From Acidobacteriaceae bacterium (GTDB lineage Bacteria > Acidobacteriota > Terriglobia > Terriglobales > Acidobacteriaceae): a stretch of DNA of 64,000 bases. The notes below the pieces were generated by a model that was given only the letters and a program-made list of their open reading frames with translations, was not told where the DNA came from and did no database searches. Within the stretch, counting starts at the first letter, position 1; each line of letters begins with the position of its first letter. Both the position numbers and the translations under genes were made by a program. The stretch covers positions 1-64,000 of the forward strand of contig CAHJWI010000011.1 in assembly GCA_903642225.1 (NCBI GenBank), read 5' to 3'. This document shows, piece by piece, positions 34,911 to 43,591 of this stretch.

Positions 34911-37691
34911 TCAGGGGTTAGGGCGGGAGTTGTCCGCAGCACCGGGGAAGCGGGTTTCGAGGGATCCGTCCGGGTGGAGGAGGTATTGCGTGGCTCCCAT
35001 GGTGTCGGTGCGGGCGGTTTGAACGTGGCCGGCCTGCAGGCGTTCGAGGATAGGGAAGCGTGGGTGGCCGAAGCGGTTGCCACGGCCGCAGGAGATGACG
35101 GCCGCGAGTGGATGGGTGGCTGCGAGGAAGGCTTCAGAGGTGGAGGTGAGGCTGCCGTGGTGGCCGACCTTGAGCAATGTGACGGGACGCAGGAGGTTTT
35201 CTGCAAGCATGCGGTCCTCACTGGGGTGCTCGGCATCGCCTTCAAGCAGGGCAGAGCTTTTGCCGTAGCTGGCGCGCAGGACGAGAGAGTCGTCGTTGAC
35301 GGGCTCATCGTTGGCGGGACGGTCCGGCTCAGGAGAGAGTACGTCGATGGTGCCGCCTGGCCACTGGGGATGGTCGCCGCTGTGGAGATGGACGACCGCC
35401 GTGCCGGTGGCGACGGCTTCTGCGGTGAGTTCGCGAAGAGTCACAGAATCGGCGTCGACGCTGAGCCATAGCTGGCGAGGGTGGAAGTTCTGCAACGTGG
35501 CGAGCATGCCACCGATGTGGTCCATGTGGGCGTGGGTGAGAACGAGGACGTCGAGGTGGCGGAGGCCGCGACTCCAGAGATAGGGTGAGACGACGGATTC
35601 GCCTGTGTCGAAGGTGGCCTGGCGGGAGGTGCGTTCTGCGCCGACCTGGCCGCCGGCGTCGATGAGCATGGTGGCGCCGTTGGGGGCGACGAGGAAGATG
35701 CTGTCGCCCTGACCGACGTCGATGGCTGTGACCTCAAGCGTGCCGGGATGGAGTTGGGGCGGGTAGGAGTAGAGGGCGAGGAGCATGGCCAGCGGGACGA
35801 GGCCGACACCTGCCCATGCAAGTGCTCGCGTGCGGCGTCGGATGGCGAGGACGGCAGCGGCTGTGCAGAGCAAGGCGCAGGCGGCGGCCAGGTGCGGCGG
35901 GTCGCCGATGCGCCAGTCCGCGGAGCGCAGATGGCCGAGGCCGTGGATGACGGCGGCAGTCCAGCGGAGCAGAGCGGCGACGACGAGAGATGGAAGGAGG
36001 GCGAGCCAGTTGGAGAGCAGACTGGCGACGAAGGTGAGGATGGCCGCTGCAAGAAGGATGGGGACAGCCGGGACGACGAGCAGATTGGCAGGGAGGGCAA
36101 AGGGTGTTATGCGGTGGAAGTAGATGGCCATGGGGAGCGCCATGACCATCTCTGCCATGAAGGAGAGGATGGTGAGCTCTGCGGCAGCGAGAAGCAGCCA
36201 GGCGGTCCATGCGGGAAGGTGGCGGAAGGGTGATGCCGAGGCGCTTGCAAGCAGGTCGCCGTAGAAGCGCAGCGCGACGCGGAACTGTGCGATGGCCGGT
36301 GGAGCGTTGTTGTCGAGCCGAAGGTGGTCGAGGTAGCGGCAGGCATGCAGGTAGGGGTGCAGGGTGCGTCCAAGCAGCGGCATAGCGACGCCGCCGATGC
36401 CGAGAATGACGAGAATGGTCATCTGGAAGGCAGAATCGAAGAGGGTTTGCGGACGCGCCGCGAGCAGGGCAAGGGCGGCCAGACCGAGGGCGTTGAGGGG
36501 GCTGCGATCGCGTGCAAGCAACCGCGCCAGCATGTAGGCGATCGTCATGTACAGGGCGCGCTGAACGGGTGCGCCAAAGCCGGTGACGAGGGCGTATGCG
36601 GCTGTTGCGACCATGCCCAGCAGAAGCGCTGGTGTGCGGGGTACGCGAAGTAGGGTAAGCAGGGCGTACACACCGGCGGCGACAAAGGTGACGTGCATGC
36701 CGGCGACGACGAAGAGGTGGAAGGAGCCGGTACGCTCAAACTGCACGCGGAGGCTGTGCTGAAACCGGGATCGGTCGCCTACGATCATGGCCGCAAGCAG
36801 GCCGGTGTCGGTCCCTGTCCAGTGGAGTGGGGCAGGCAAGGGAAGCCGGCGCTGCCATTGTGCGAAGCCGTTGAGGCGCTGCGTTGCCCAGTGGCGCAGG
36901 GACGTGAGCCGGCAAGTGAGTGGGGGGGAGCCGGTTCGGACAACGTAAACTTCGCTACCTTTCGCGGAGCCGGCGGCGGAGATGCCGTCCTGCGCGAGGT
37001 ATTCCGGATACTGCCACACGCCAGGGTCGCGGTATTGTGTTGGCGGACGCAAGCGGGTAGTGAGTTGGACAAGGTCGCCACAGTGGATGGTCGTTGTGTT
37101 GGGAAGCGTAAGACGAACGCCGCCGACAATGGGAACCATCGTGGAGGTTTCAGGGGTGAGTTGCTCGATTCGGGTTAGTTGGAGGTCAATGGCTTCACCC
37201 TGCGGGATCGCTTCATCGACGTCCATGTCCGGCCTCGTTTCGTTCCAGCGCAGGGGGTCCTCGGCGGGTTTGAGGGGGGCTGATTTAAGTGTTTCCAGGT
37301 CGGTAACTATGCCTGTGATGTCTCGTCTGAGGCCGTCGGCGTAAGTGAGGACGGACGTGGATGGGACAAGCTGAGGGCGAAGTTCAGCGCAGGTCCAGCC
37401 GAGGACGATCCAGAGAACCGCAAGCGAAGGCAGGATAAGGCGTGGTGCGCGCCAGGCGGCCCACATGCTGGACAGGAGGAGCAGGCAGGTTGCGAGGACG
37501 AGGGTGGAGCAGGGACGCCAGAAGTGGCGGAGAAGGATGCCGGAGGCAAAGGCGGCTGCGGCGGCAAGGAGGGGAGCCTGCCGAAACTGCAAGGGGAGTA
37601 CTGGGGAGAAGGGTGCACCGTGTGCGGCGATATTGACGCCGAGCAGGGCTGGAGCGCCACGTTGCCGGGGGATGGAGGACCACGTTGCCAC
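34911..37691 (-). CDS. comEC: ComEC/Rec2-type competence protein
   Basis: 926 residues: N-terminal membrane segments with an OB-like domain between (about 60-260), the central Competence region with GLLAAMIVGDRSRF and FVVAGMHVTFVAAGVYALL, then a cytoplasmic or periplasmic metallo-beta-lactamase domain from about 680 with IDVGQGDSIFLVAPNGATML and LTHAHMDHIGG (HxHxDH). ComEC forms the channel for single-stranded DNA uptake. Start is GTG 37691. Whether the cell is competent cannot be told here, since the pilus genes are not in the window. Confidence 0.92.
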   Translation of the reverse strand: MATWSSIPRQRGAPALLGVNIAAHGAPFSPVLPLQFRQAPLLAAAAAFASGILLRHFWRPCSTLVLATCLLLLSSMWAAWRAPRLILPSLAVLWIVLGWTCAELRPQLVPSTSVLTYADGLRRDITGIVTDLETLKSAPLKPAEDPLRWNETRPDMDVDEAIPQGEAIDLQLTRIEQLTPETSTMVPIVGGVRLTLPNTTTIHCGDLVQLTTRLRPPTQYRDPGVWQYPEYLAQDGISAAGSAKGSEVYVVRTGSPPLTCRLTSLRHWATQRLNGFAQWQRRLPLPAPLHWTGTDTGLLAAMIVGDRSRFQHSLRVQFERTGSFHLFVVAGMHVTFVAAGVYALLTLLRVPRTPALLLGMVATAAYALVTGFGAPVQRALYMTIAYMLARLLARDRSPLNALGLAALALLAARPQTLFDSAFQMTILVILGIGGVAMPLLGRTLHPYLHACRYLDHLRLDNNAPPAIAQFRVALRFYGDLLASASASPFRHLPAWTAWLLLAAAELTILSFMAEMVMALPMAIYFHRITPFALPANLLVVPAVPILLAAAILTFVASLLSNWLALLPSLVVAALLRWTAAVIHGLGHLRSADWRIGDPPHLAAACALLCTAAAVLAIRRRTRALAWAGVGLVPLAMLLALYSYPPQLHPGTLEVTAIDVGQGDSIFLVAPNGATMLIDAGGQVGAERTSRQATFDTGESVVSPYLWSRGLRHLDVLVLTHAHMDHIGGMLATLQNFHPRQLWLSVDADSVTLRELTAEAVATGTAVVHLHSGDHPQWPGGTIDVLSPEPDRPANDEPVNDDSLVLRASYGKSSALLEGDAEHPSEDRMLAENLLRPVTLLKVGHHGSLTSTSEAFLAATHPLAAVISCGRGNRFGHPRFPILERLQAGHVQTARTDTMGATQYLLHPDGSLETRFPGAADNSRPNP

Positions 37692-37730
37692 GCTGCTGCA
37701 CTCTTCCCGTGCCGCCGTGCGTAACGCAGT

Positions 37731-39104
37731 TCAGAGACTGCGGAAGACGGCGACGGTTTCCATGTGGAATGTTTGGGGGAAGAGGTCGACCAGGTGCAGT
37801 TCTTCGACTGCGTAGCGCGAGTCTACCAGTGAGCGTGCATCGCGGGCGAAGGTGGTGGGGTCGCAGGAGATGTAGACGATCTCTGCGGGCGCGAGTTTGA
37901 GGAGAGCACGGAGTGCGTCGGTGCCGATACCGGCGCGGGGCGGGTCCAGGACGACCAGGTCTGGCGCACCCTTGTAGGACTTGAGGAAGGCGAGGGTGGT
38001 TTGCGGGATGGCGCGGTGTTGCGGGCCCTGTAATTGGAGAAGACGGTTGAGGTCGGTGGCGGCGGGCTGACCGACTTCAACGGCGATGACCTGGTGGAAG
38101 CGCTGTGTGAGAGGGAGCGAGAAGAGGCCTGCACCTGCGAAGAGGTCGAGGGCGAGGTTGCCGGTGCGATTGCCGAGGACGATGTCAACGAGGGTGCCGG
38201 TGAGGAAGCGGTTGACCTGGAAGAAGGCTCCGCGGGAGACGGTGTAGGTGCGGTCATCGACGACGTACGGGAGGTCGGGTTGGCCCCAGCGGGATATCTC
38301 GATGCGCTGGCGTTGCTGGATGCGACGAGAGGTGCCGGGCGTGGCGGGTGCGTGGACCAGGAGGCCTGCGCCGACCAGTTGCGGGATGACGTTGGCGAGG
38401 CCGGTGCAGAGGGCACGGAAGGCTGCCGGGGCATCTCGGTCGATGGTGGTTACGTCGGCGTCGAGGTGCAGAGTGAGTTGGACGGCGGTGTCCTCGGCGG
38501 TGGCGAAGAGCTCGGCTTCGGTGGTGCCAGCGGGGAGGGGCGCCCCGTTGAGCGCAGCTGCGGTTTGCCACAGGAGTGGCGAGACGATGGGGCACTGCTG
38601 GATGGGTAAAAAGGTGTTTGAGGCGCGGCGGTTGTAGCCGATGCGGTTGTCTTGGAGACGGAGACGCATGCGGTTGCGGTAGGCGTAGGGTGGGCCGGCG
38701 TGCAGTTGCGGTGTTGGTGCCGGGACGCCTGTCGCTTCCAGGAGGCGTTGGAGGATGGCTGACTTGGTGTGCAGCTGCAGTGCGTCCGGCATGTGCTGGT
38801 ATTGGCAGCCGCCGCAGATGCCGAAATGGAGGCAGCGAGGGGTGATGCGGTGTGGAGATGGGGCGAGGATGGAATCGAGGCCGACGTTGGGGTTGGTTCG
38901 CCGCGAGGCCTCGCCGGTAATGGTGACCTGCGCGCGTTCGCCTTCGATGGTGTACGGCACGTCGAGGTGGAGGGGAGCAGCGGCCGGGTCGCGCTGCAGG
39001 GTAGCGGTGCAGGTGCCGCCGTAGGTGGCGTGGCCGACTGTGACGATGAGGGTCTGTGGTGCCTGCGGCTCGCCGGTCTGTGATGCGTGCGGCTCGCCGG
39101 TCAC
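37731..39104 (-). CDS. rlmD: TrmA/RlmD-family rRNA or tRNA (uracil-5)-methyltransferase
   Basis: 457 residues. N-terminal TRAM-like domain (residues ~15-80), the iron-sulfur cysteines CLHFGICGGC (C-x5-C-x2-C) and a fourth in QQCPI, the SAM motif LDLFAGAGLFSL and the catalytic Cys in VYISCDPTTFARD. It most resembles 23S m5U1939 enzymes, but TrmA or RlmCD cannot be excluded. Start GTG 39104 overlaps the upstream stop as GTGA; the longer frame would bury the upstream gene. An imperfect 24-nt tandem repeat makes residues TGEPHAS and TGEPQAP. Confidence 0.88.
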   Translation of the reverse strand: MTGEPHASQTGEPQAPQTLIVTVGHATYGGTCTATLQRDPAAAPLHLDVPYTIEGERAQVTITGEASRRTNPNVGLDSILAPSPHRITPRCLHFGICGGCQYQHMPDALQLHTKSAILQRLLEATGVPAPTPQLHAGPPYAYRNRMRLRLQDNRIGYNRRASNTFLPIQQCPIVSPLLWQTAAALNGAPLPAGTTEAELFATAEDTAVQLTLHLDADVTTIDRDAPAAFRALCTGLANVIPQLVGAGLLVHAPATPGTSRRIQQRQRIEISRWGQPDLPYVVDDRTYTVSRGAFFQVNRFLTGTLVDIVLGNRTGNLALDLFAGAGLFSLPLTQRFHQVIAVEVGQPAATDLNRLLQLQGPQHRAIPQTTLAFLKSYKGAPDLVVLDPPRAGIGTDALRALLKLAPAEIVYISCDPTTFARDARSLVDSRYAVEELHLVDLFPQTFHMETVAVFRSL

Positions 39105-39814
39105 AGATGCTCCATGTAGAAGAGGCTGAGTCGGGGTAGACCGCTCTGCTGCAGCATGCGCTTGTTGAGGAACTGCTGGGTTATCTGCTTGAGTTGGGCG
39201 GCCTGCATCTTGCCGCGATAGGGAGCGAGTTCGCGGGTGGCCTGCTCGCGCCAAGCGACCATGCTGGCTTCGGCGGCGGTAAGTTGCAGGGCGGCGATGA
39301 GCTTTTCTTCAAGGACGGTCAGGTTGGTTTCGAGCTCTTCGTTGGTGCCGGGCGCGGCGGCGAGTTCGCGCAGGCGTGCGGAGATTTGTGCGAGGAGGAG
39401 GTCTGCCGGCGCGGGGATGTTTGCTGCGGCGAGTGCCTCGGCGTTGCGCGTGAGGTATGCGGCGACTTGGTCGGCTTCGAAGCCGCTTTCGCGGTCGGGC
39501 TCTGCGGGTGCGAGGCCAACGGCGGCGTCTCTGCCGCGCTCGGCGGCTTCCATGACGGCCTGTGCTGCCCACGCCAAACCGTTGACCTTGCGGACACGGC
39601 GGGTGGACTTGGCGGCGCGCTCGTCGTGCTTGTCGAAAGCGTCGTCAATGCCGCGGAGGACGGAGTCGAGCGGGACGCCGGCTTCTCTCCAGGCTTCGAT
39701 CAGTGCCCAGTCGAGGGTGCTGAGCAGGGTGGCGGTGCCGCGGCGGCGCTGGAAGCGTTCTTCGATTTCGGTGAAGTAGTTGAAGTAGTTGCGCACGCTA
39801 GATTGCGGAAACAA
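39101..39814 (-). CDS. Hypothetical protein of the nadC-birA-coaX operon
   Basis: 237 residues from TTG 39814 (GTG 39796 is another start, giving 231). Soluble and largely alpha-helical: NYFNYFTEIEERFQRRRG, LSTLDWALIEAWREAGVPLD, and a C-terminal part LAPYRGKMQAAQLKQITQ. No catalytic motif recognised. It overlaps coaX upstream by 17 nt and the RlmD-like gene downstream by 4 nt, so it is surely transcribed with them. Confidence 0.75.
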   Translation of the reverse strand: MFPQSSVRNYFNYFTEIEERFQRRRGTATLLSTLDWALIEAWREAGVPLDSVLRGIDDAFDKHDERAAKSTRRVRKVNGLAWAAQAVMEAAERGRDAAVGLAPAEPDRESGFEADQVAAYLTRNAEALAAANIPAPADLLLAQISARLRELAAAPGTNEELETNLTVLEEKLIAALQLTAAEASMVAWREQATRELAPYRGKMQAAQLKQITQQFLNKRMLQQSGLPRLSLFYMEHL

Positions 39815-40637
39815 TGTCGCGGCCAGAGCGGCGCTGCAGGCGGTCCTGGTTGCGGCTCTGGTTGCGCTCGTAGACGAGGCGGACGCCGTCGAGGGTGAGG
39901 TGAGGGTCGATGATTTTGAGGTATTTGGAGTCGGGGGAGATCATTTTTGCGAAGCCGCCGGTGCCGATGACTTTGGTGTTGGGGCCGAGCTCGGCGATCA
40001 TGCGTTCGCAGATGCCGTCGACGAGGCCGATATAGCCGTAATAAAGGCCGATCTGGATGTTGTCTGTGGTGCCGGTGCCAATGACCTTTGCGGGTTTGCG
40101 GATATGGACGCTGGACAGGCGTGCGGCTTTGCCGAACAGGGCCTCCGCGGAGATGCCGAGGCCGGGGGAGATGGCGCCACCGAGGAACTCACCCTTGGCA
40201 GAGACCACGTCGAAGGTGGTTGCAGTGCCGAGGTCGACGACGATGGCTGGACCGCCGTAGCGCTCAAAGGCGGCGATGCAATTGCTGATGCGGTCGGCAC
40301 CGACTTCGGCCGGGTTGTCGGTGAGCACGGGCAGGCCGGTTTTGACACCGGGCTCGATGAAGAGCGGATGCAGGCCGAAGAAAGCTTCGACCGTTCCGCG
40401 CAGCATGGTGTCGACAGGCGGAACGACGGAGGAGATGGCGACGCCGGTGATGGTTTTGCTGTTGAGGCCGTCCATTGCGAGCAGGCCATGGAGTACGATG
40501 CGCAACTCATCAGATGTTTGCTGGAGCGGGGTGGCGAGACGCCAGCTGTGCAGCAGCTCTGCCGGTTGCTGGGGGGTGGCCAGGCGGTACAGGCCGAGAA
40601 CCATGTTGGTGTTGCCTACTTCGATCGCCAGCAGCAT
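39798..40637 (-). CDS. coaX: Type III pantothenate kinase
   Basis: 279 residues. First step of CoA synthesis, pantothenate + ATP. Motifs: LLAIEVGNTNMVLGLY (phosphate), PEVGADRISN-like PAEVGADRISNCIA, VVDLGTATTFDVV and GGAISPGLGISAEAL. AGGAAGTC precedes the ATG. Near birA and nadC, a cofactor-metabolism cluster often seen for coaX/birA. Confidence 0.95.
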   Translation of the reverse strand: MLLAIEVGNTNMVLGLYRLATPQQPAELLHSWRLATPLQQTSDELRIVLHGLLAMDGLNSKTITGVAISSVVPPVDTMLRGTVEAFFGLHPLFIEPGVKTGLPVLTDNPAEVGADRISNCIAAFERYGGPAIVVDLGTATTFDVVSAKGEFLGGAISPGLGISAEALFGKAARLSSVHIRKPAKVIGTGTTDNIQIGLYYGYIGLVDGICERMIAELGPNTKVIGTGGFAKMISPDSKYLKIIDPHLTLDGVRLVYERNQSRNQDRLQRRSGRDIVSAI

Positions 40638-40673
40638 GACTTCCTTCCGAGGGGCTCCCTCTCTGCTTGTCGT

Positions 40674-41510
40674 CTATGGGGTGGATGGTAGGAATTCGCG
40701 GACGCCGCCGTGGCGCACGATACGGAGGGGGCCTATGCTGCTCTGGACGCGAAGCAGGCCATCGTCGGTGAGGCCAGCGGTGAGGCCAGTATAGCTTTCG
40801 TCCTCTGCGACTTCGACTTGTTTGCCGCGCGCCCAGGAGCTGGACCGTTCGAATCGGTCGATGATTGGGGGTCGGGACGGGCTGCCGGTGACTTCGGCTT
40901 CGAGGCTGGTGAGTTCTTGGTCGAGCTCTGTAAGTGACGTGATGAGTACGGTTGACCGCGAGGCCGGCTCGCCCGTCTGCTGCCGGACGGATGTGGCGGT
41001 TTGGGAAAGCTCCGGGGGGAAGTCCACCTGATTGAGGTTGATGCCGACGCCGATGGCGGCATGTTTGAGCAGGCCGTCGGGAGTCAGCGCTGTTTCAACG
41101 AGGATGCCACCGAGTTTGCGCGCCTCCTGTGGGCCGGGCAGTGTGACGATGTCGTTGGGCCAGCGAAGGTCTGCATGGAAGCCGGTGGCTGCGAGGAGAG
41201 CGGATTGTACGGCGAGGCCGGTTGCGAGGGAGAGTTTGAGGACGTCGTTACCCGCGATCTGGGGCCGGACGAGGACGGTGAGATAGAGGCCGCGTTCGGG
41301 TTCGGAATGCCAGGTGTGGCCGCCGCGTCCGCGGCCGGCGGTCTGTTCGTCGGCTATGTAGACCTGGCCGGCTTCGAGGCCGCGGGCGGCGTCGGCGAGG
41401 GCGCGGGTCTGAGTGGAATCGATGGTGGGGAAGTGGTGAAGTTTGCCGTGGAAGATCGTATTGGCGATGGCGGTGTCGAGGGCGGGTAGGTCCAAGGTGC
41501 TAGTAGACAT
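40674..41510 (-). CDS. birA: Biotin-[acetyl-CoA carboxylase] ligase
   Basis: 278 residues. Catalytic GRGRGGHTWHSEPERGLYLT (biotinyl-AMP loop), DLRWPNDIV and GVGINLNQ are present, followed by the short C-terminal SH3-like domain. There is no N-terminal helix-turn-helix, so it is a group I ligase that does not repress biotin genes. Its ATG overlaps the nadC stop by 11 nt. Confidence 0.94.
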   Translation of the reverse strand: MSTSTLDLPALDTAIANTIFHGKLHHFPTIDSTQTRALADAARGLEAGQVYIADEQTAGRGRGGHTWHSEPERGLYLTVLVRPQIAGNDVLKLSLATGLAVQSALLAATGFHADLRWPNDIVTLPGPQEARKLGGILVETALTPDGLLKHAAIGVGINLNQVDFPPELSQTATSVRQQTGEPASRSTVLITSLTELDQELTSLEAEVTGSPSRPPIIDRFERSSSWARGKQVEVAEDESYTGLTAGLTDDGLLRVQSSIGPLRIVRHGGVREFLPSTP

Positions 41511-42396
41511 CGGCGGTGATGCGCATGCTGAGGTCGACGGCAGTGGCGGAGCGGGTTAGGCCGCCGATGGAGAGGAAGTCGACGCCAGTTTCAGCGTATT
41601 CGCGAACGTTTTCAAGGTTGAGGTGTTCGGCGACCTCAAGCAGGATGTGCGATGCTTCGGCGCGAATATGCTCGACGGCGAGTGCGACTTCGCGTGGTGT
41701 CATGCGGACGAAGAGGATGACGTCGGCACCGGCGCGGACGGCGGTTTCAGCCTGCTGAAGGTCGGTGACTTCGACCTCGATTTTTTGCCCGGATTTGCGA
41801 CCCTTGATGGCTCGTGCGATGGCGGTTTCGAGCCCGCCCGCAAGGGAGAGGTGACTTTGCTTTAGCATGACGCCGTCCTGCAGGTCGATGCGGTGGTTCT
41901 GGCCACCGCCGCAGCAGACGGCGTATTTGTCGAGCAGGCGCAGGCCGGGCATGGTCTTGCGAGTGTCAAGCACGCGGGCGCGGGTGCCTGCGGTTTCCTC
42001 GGCGAACTCGCGGGTGAGGGTGGCAATACCGCTCATGCGTTGCAGCAGGTTGAGGATGACGCGCTCGCACGAGAGGATGGTGGCAGCGTTGTGGCGGATG
42101 ACGGCGACGGTCTGGCCCTTGCGAACGTTTACACCGTCGAAGATCTCCGGATGGCTGACGACTTCGAAGCGGCCTCGGGACTTTTTGCCAGCGCGTGTGC
42201 TCATGGCGTTGAATGCTTCAAAGACGGCCGCGATGCAGCCAAGGCCGGCGATGACGCAGTCCTGACGGACGAGAACGGTGGCGGAGGCACGGAGATCCGG
42301 GTCAATGGTGAGTGCGGTCGTGATGTCGCCGGTAGCCTTGTCTTCAGCCAGGGCGGCTTCAAGGATTGCCGCGACCTTCCTGCTTTTCCAATCCAT
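41500..42396 (-). CDS. nadC: Nicotinate-nucleotide pyrophosphorylase (carboxylating)
   Basis: 298 residues from ATG 42396 (MDWKSRKVAAIL). Converts quinolinate and PRPP to nicotinate mononucleotide. Signatures: EDKATGDITTALT, ERVILNLLQRMSGIATLT, DTRKTMPGLRLLDKYAVCCG and GVDFLSIGGLTRSA. First gene of the minus-strand cofactor operon (nadC-birA-coaX). Confidence 0.95.
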   Translation of the reverse strand: MDWKSRKVAAILEAALAEDKATGDITTALTIDPDLRASATVLVRQDCVIAGLGCIAAVFEAFNAMSTRAGKKSRGRFEVVSHPEIFDGVNVRKGQTVAVIRHNAATILSCERVILNLLQRMSGIATLTREFAEETAGTRARVLDTRKTMPGLRLLDKYAVCCGGGQNHRIDLQDGVMLKQSHLSLAGGLETAIARAIKGRKSGQKIEVEVTDLQQAETAVRAGADVILFVRMTPREVALAVEHIRAEASHILLEVAEHLNLENVREYAETGVDFLSIGGLTRSATAVDLSMRITADVY

Positions 42397-42502
42397 GAGG
42401 AACAACCCTTCACTATGGAACCATCGTGCCGGTGCAACGCGCATCCTACGGGAAACGGGTGGGGGGCGCAAACCGCGCTGGTCCTACAGACTGCGAGATG
42501 CG

Positions 42503-42904
42503 ATGGTTCCAGTTCAGGTTGCGGAGGGTCTGCCGCATCAGGTAGGTATGCTGTTGCTGATCGCCCTGCCGATTGCGTGCATGAGTTGGACGGTAACGCA
42601 CGAAGAGGTGTTTCGGGAGCCCCGCGAGTTTTGCAAGTCGAAGAGCCAGAACTGCAAGAGCCTTCCGCAACGCAAGTTTTTTTACCTGTTTACGTGTGAA
42701 TACTGCTTTAGCCATTATGTGACGGCGGTTGTGCTGTTTTTTACGCGATTCCACTTGCTGTATGAGGGCTGGCGGGGGTATGTGCTGGCGGAGTTTGCCC
42801 TGGTTCTTTTGGCGAACATGTATATGAGCCTGTATAACAGGCTGCGTCTGGACATTAAGCACGAGAATGTAGCGATTGCGGTGGAGGAGAAGCAGGCAGC
42901 GTGA
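42503..42904 (+). CDS. Small membrane protein with a CxxC motif
   Basis: 133 residues from ATG 42503. Hydrophobic segments at about 17-30 (MLLLIALPIACMSW), 62-80 and 90-110. Between them FFYLFTCEYCFSHYVTAVVL places CEYC at a membrane edge, somewhat like DUF1360 proteins, which carry a similar C-x2-C. Lys-rich central loop. The frame is open upstream to 42278 but that part is antisense to nadC. Function unknown. Confidence 0.65.
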   Translation: MVPVQVAEGLPHQVGMLLLIALPIACMSWTVTHEEVFREPREFCKSKSQNCKSLPQRKFFYLFTCEYCFSHYVTAVVLFFTRFHLLYEGWRGYVLAEFALVLLANMYMSLYNRLRLDIKHENVAIAVEEKQAA

Positions 42905-42981
42905 GGTGCCGGGCTTTGGCGCAGGTTTACGGTGTTGCGCAAATTTTGTTGGTTGATGACACAGGAATTAGACGCTGGTCG

Positions 42982-43010
42982 TTGCGTGTAGGCAAGCGAG
43001 CGTGTAGTGT
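42982..43010 (+). promoter_or_regulatory. Possible cspA promoter
   Basis: TTGCGT (42982-42987), 17-nt spacer, TAGTGT (43005-43010). Predicted start about 43017 leaves a leader of ~124 nt before the cold-shock gene, the long type of 5' region common for csp genes. Confidence 0.4.
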
Positions 43011-43140
43011 GGTAACTGATCGTAGAACTCCGATCTGGTCCGATTTGCTTGCCTGGCTGTCCGCACTCGCAATCTCTACCAATTTGCGTTCAGCGGTACA
43101 TCGCGCCTCCTCGTAGAGGGGCAACAAGGAACTTACGATA

Positions 43141-43341
43141 ATGGAAACAGGGACAGTGAAGTGGTTCAACGACGCCAAGGGATTTGGCTTTCTTAGCCGC
43201 CAGAACGGTGAGGATGTATTTGTGCATCACACCGCGATTCAGAGCAACGGCTTCCGTTCGCTGCAGGAAGGCCAGACCGTGACGTTCAATGTCGTCAAGG
43301 GACCCAAAGGCTTCCAGGCTGAGAACGTTCAGGCTGCATAA
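43141..43341 (+). CDS. Cold-shock protein
   Basis: 66 residues, one CSD fold. RNP1 is KGFGFLSR and RNP2 is VFVHH; starts [15 protein letters not shown]. Binds single-stranded RNA/DNA and acts as RNA chaperone. Monocistronic: long leader upstream and a strong terminator 18 nt after the stop. Confidence 0.96.
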   Translation: METGTVKWFNDAKGFGFLSRQNGEDVFVHHTAIQSNGFRSLQEGQTVTFNVVKGPKGFQAENVQAA

Positions 43342-43358
43342 CGTCTCGCCTTCGGGCG

Positions 43359-43396
43359 AATGCAAAAGGGCGGCCTTCGGGTCGCCCTTTTGCATT
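43359..43396 (+). terminator. Terminator of the cold-shock gene
   Basis: A 14-bp perfect stem, AATGCAAAAGGGCG with CGCCCTTTTGCATT, loop GCCTTCGGGT, followed by TGTGG. A smaller CGCC-TTCG-GGCG hairpin (43348-43359) precedes it. The A/T run inside the stem supplies the U-tract. Confidence 0.75.
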
Positions 43397-43561
43397 TGTG
43401 GGGAAGTGGGTACCTCCTTGTGATCCGTAGATTTCTGATTCGAAAGGTGCGGGATGGCGGACCTGCGCTTTCGCGGTGTTGTGTGGCAAGTTGCCCAGAT
43501 CGATGAAGTTGGGTGAACCTGCACAAGTTTGGGGCAGAGGGCTTGGTCGGAGCGCCGCCGG

Positions 43562-43567
43562 TAGGAT
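43562..43567 (+). promoter_or_regulatory. TAGGAT -10-like hexamer before pmbA
   Basis: In CCGGTAGGAT, identical to the element before the UvrC-like gene at 46109. Predicted start about 43574, so GTG 43571 would not be on the message; ATG 43583, 43592 or 43610 would. Confidence 0.45.
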
Positions 43568-43591
43568 GGAGTGGACGGGAGAATGCTGATA

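Noticed and set aside
42278-42502. Long upstream extension of the small membrane protein
   Set aside because: It is antisense to nadC and has no coding look; a start at 42503 is enough.
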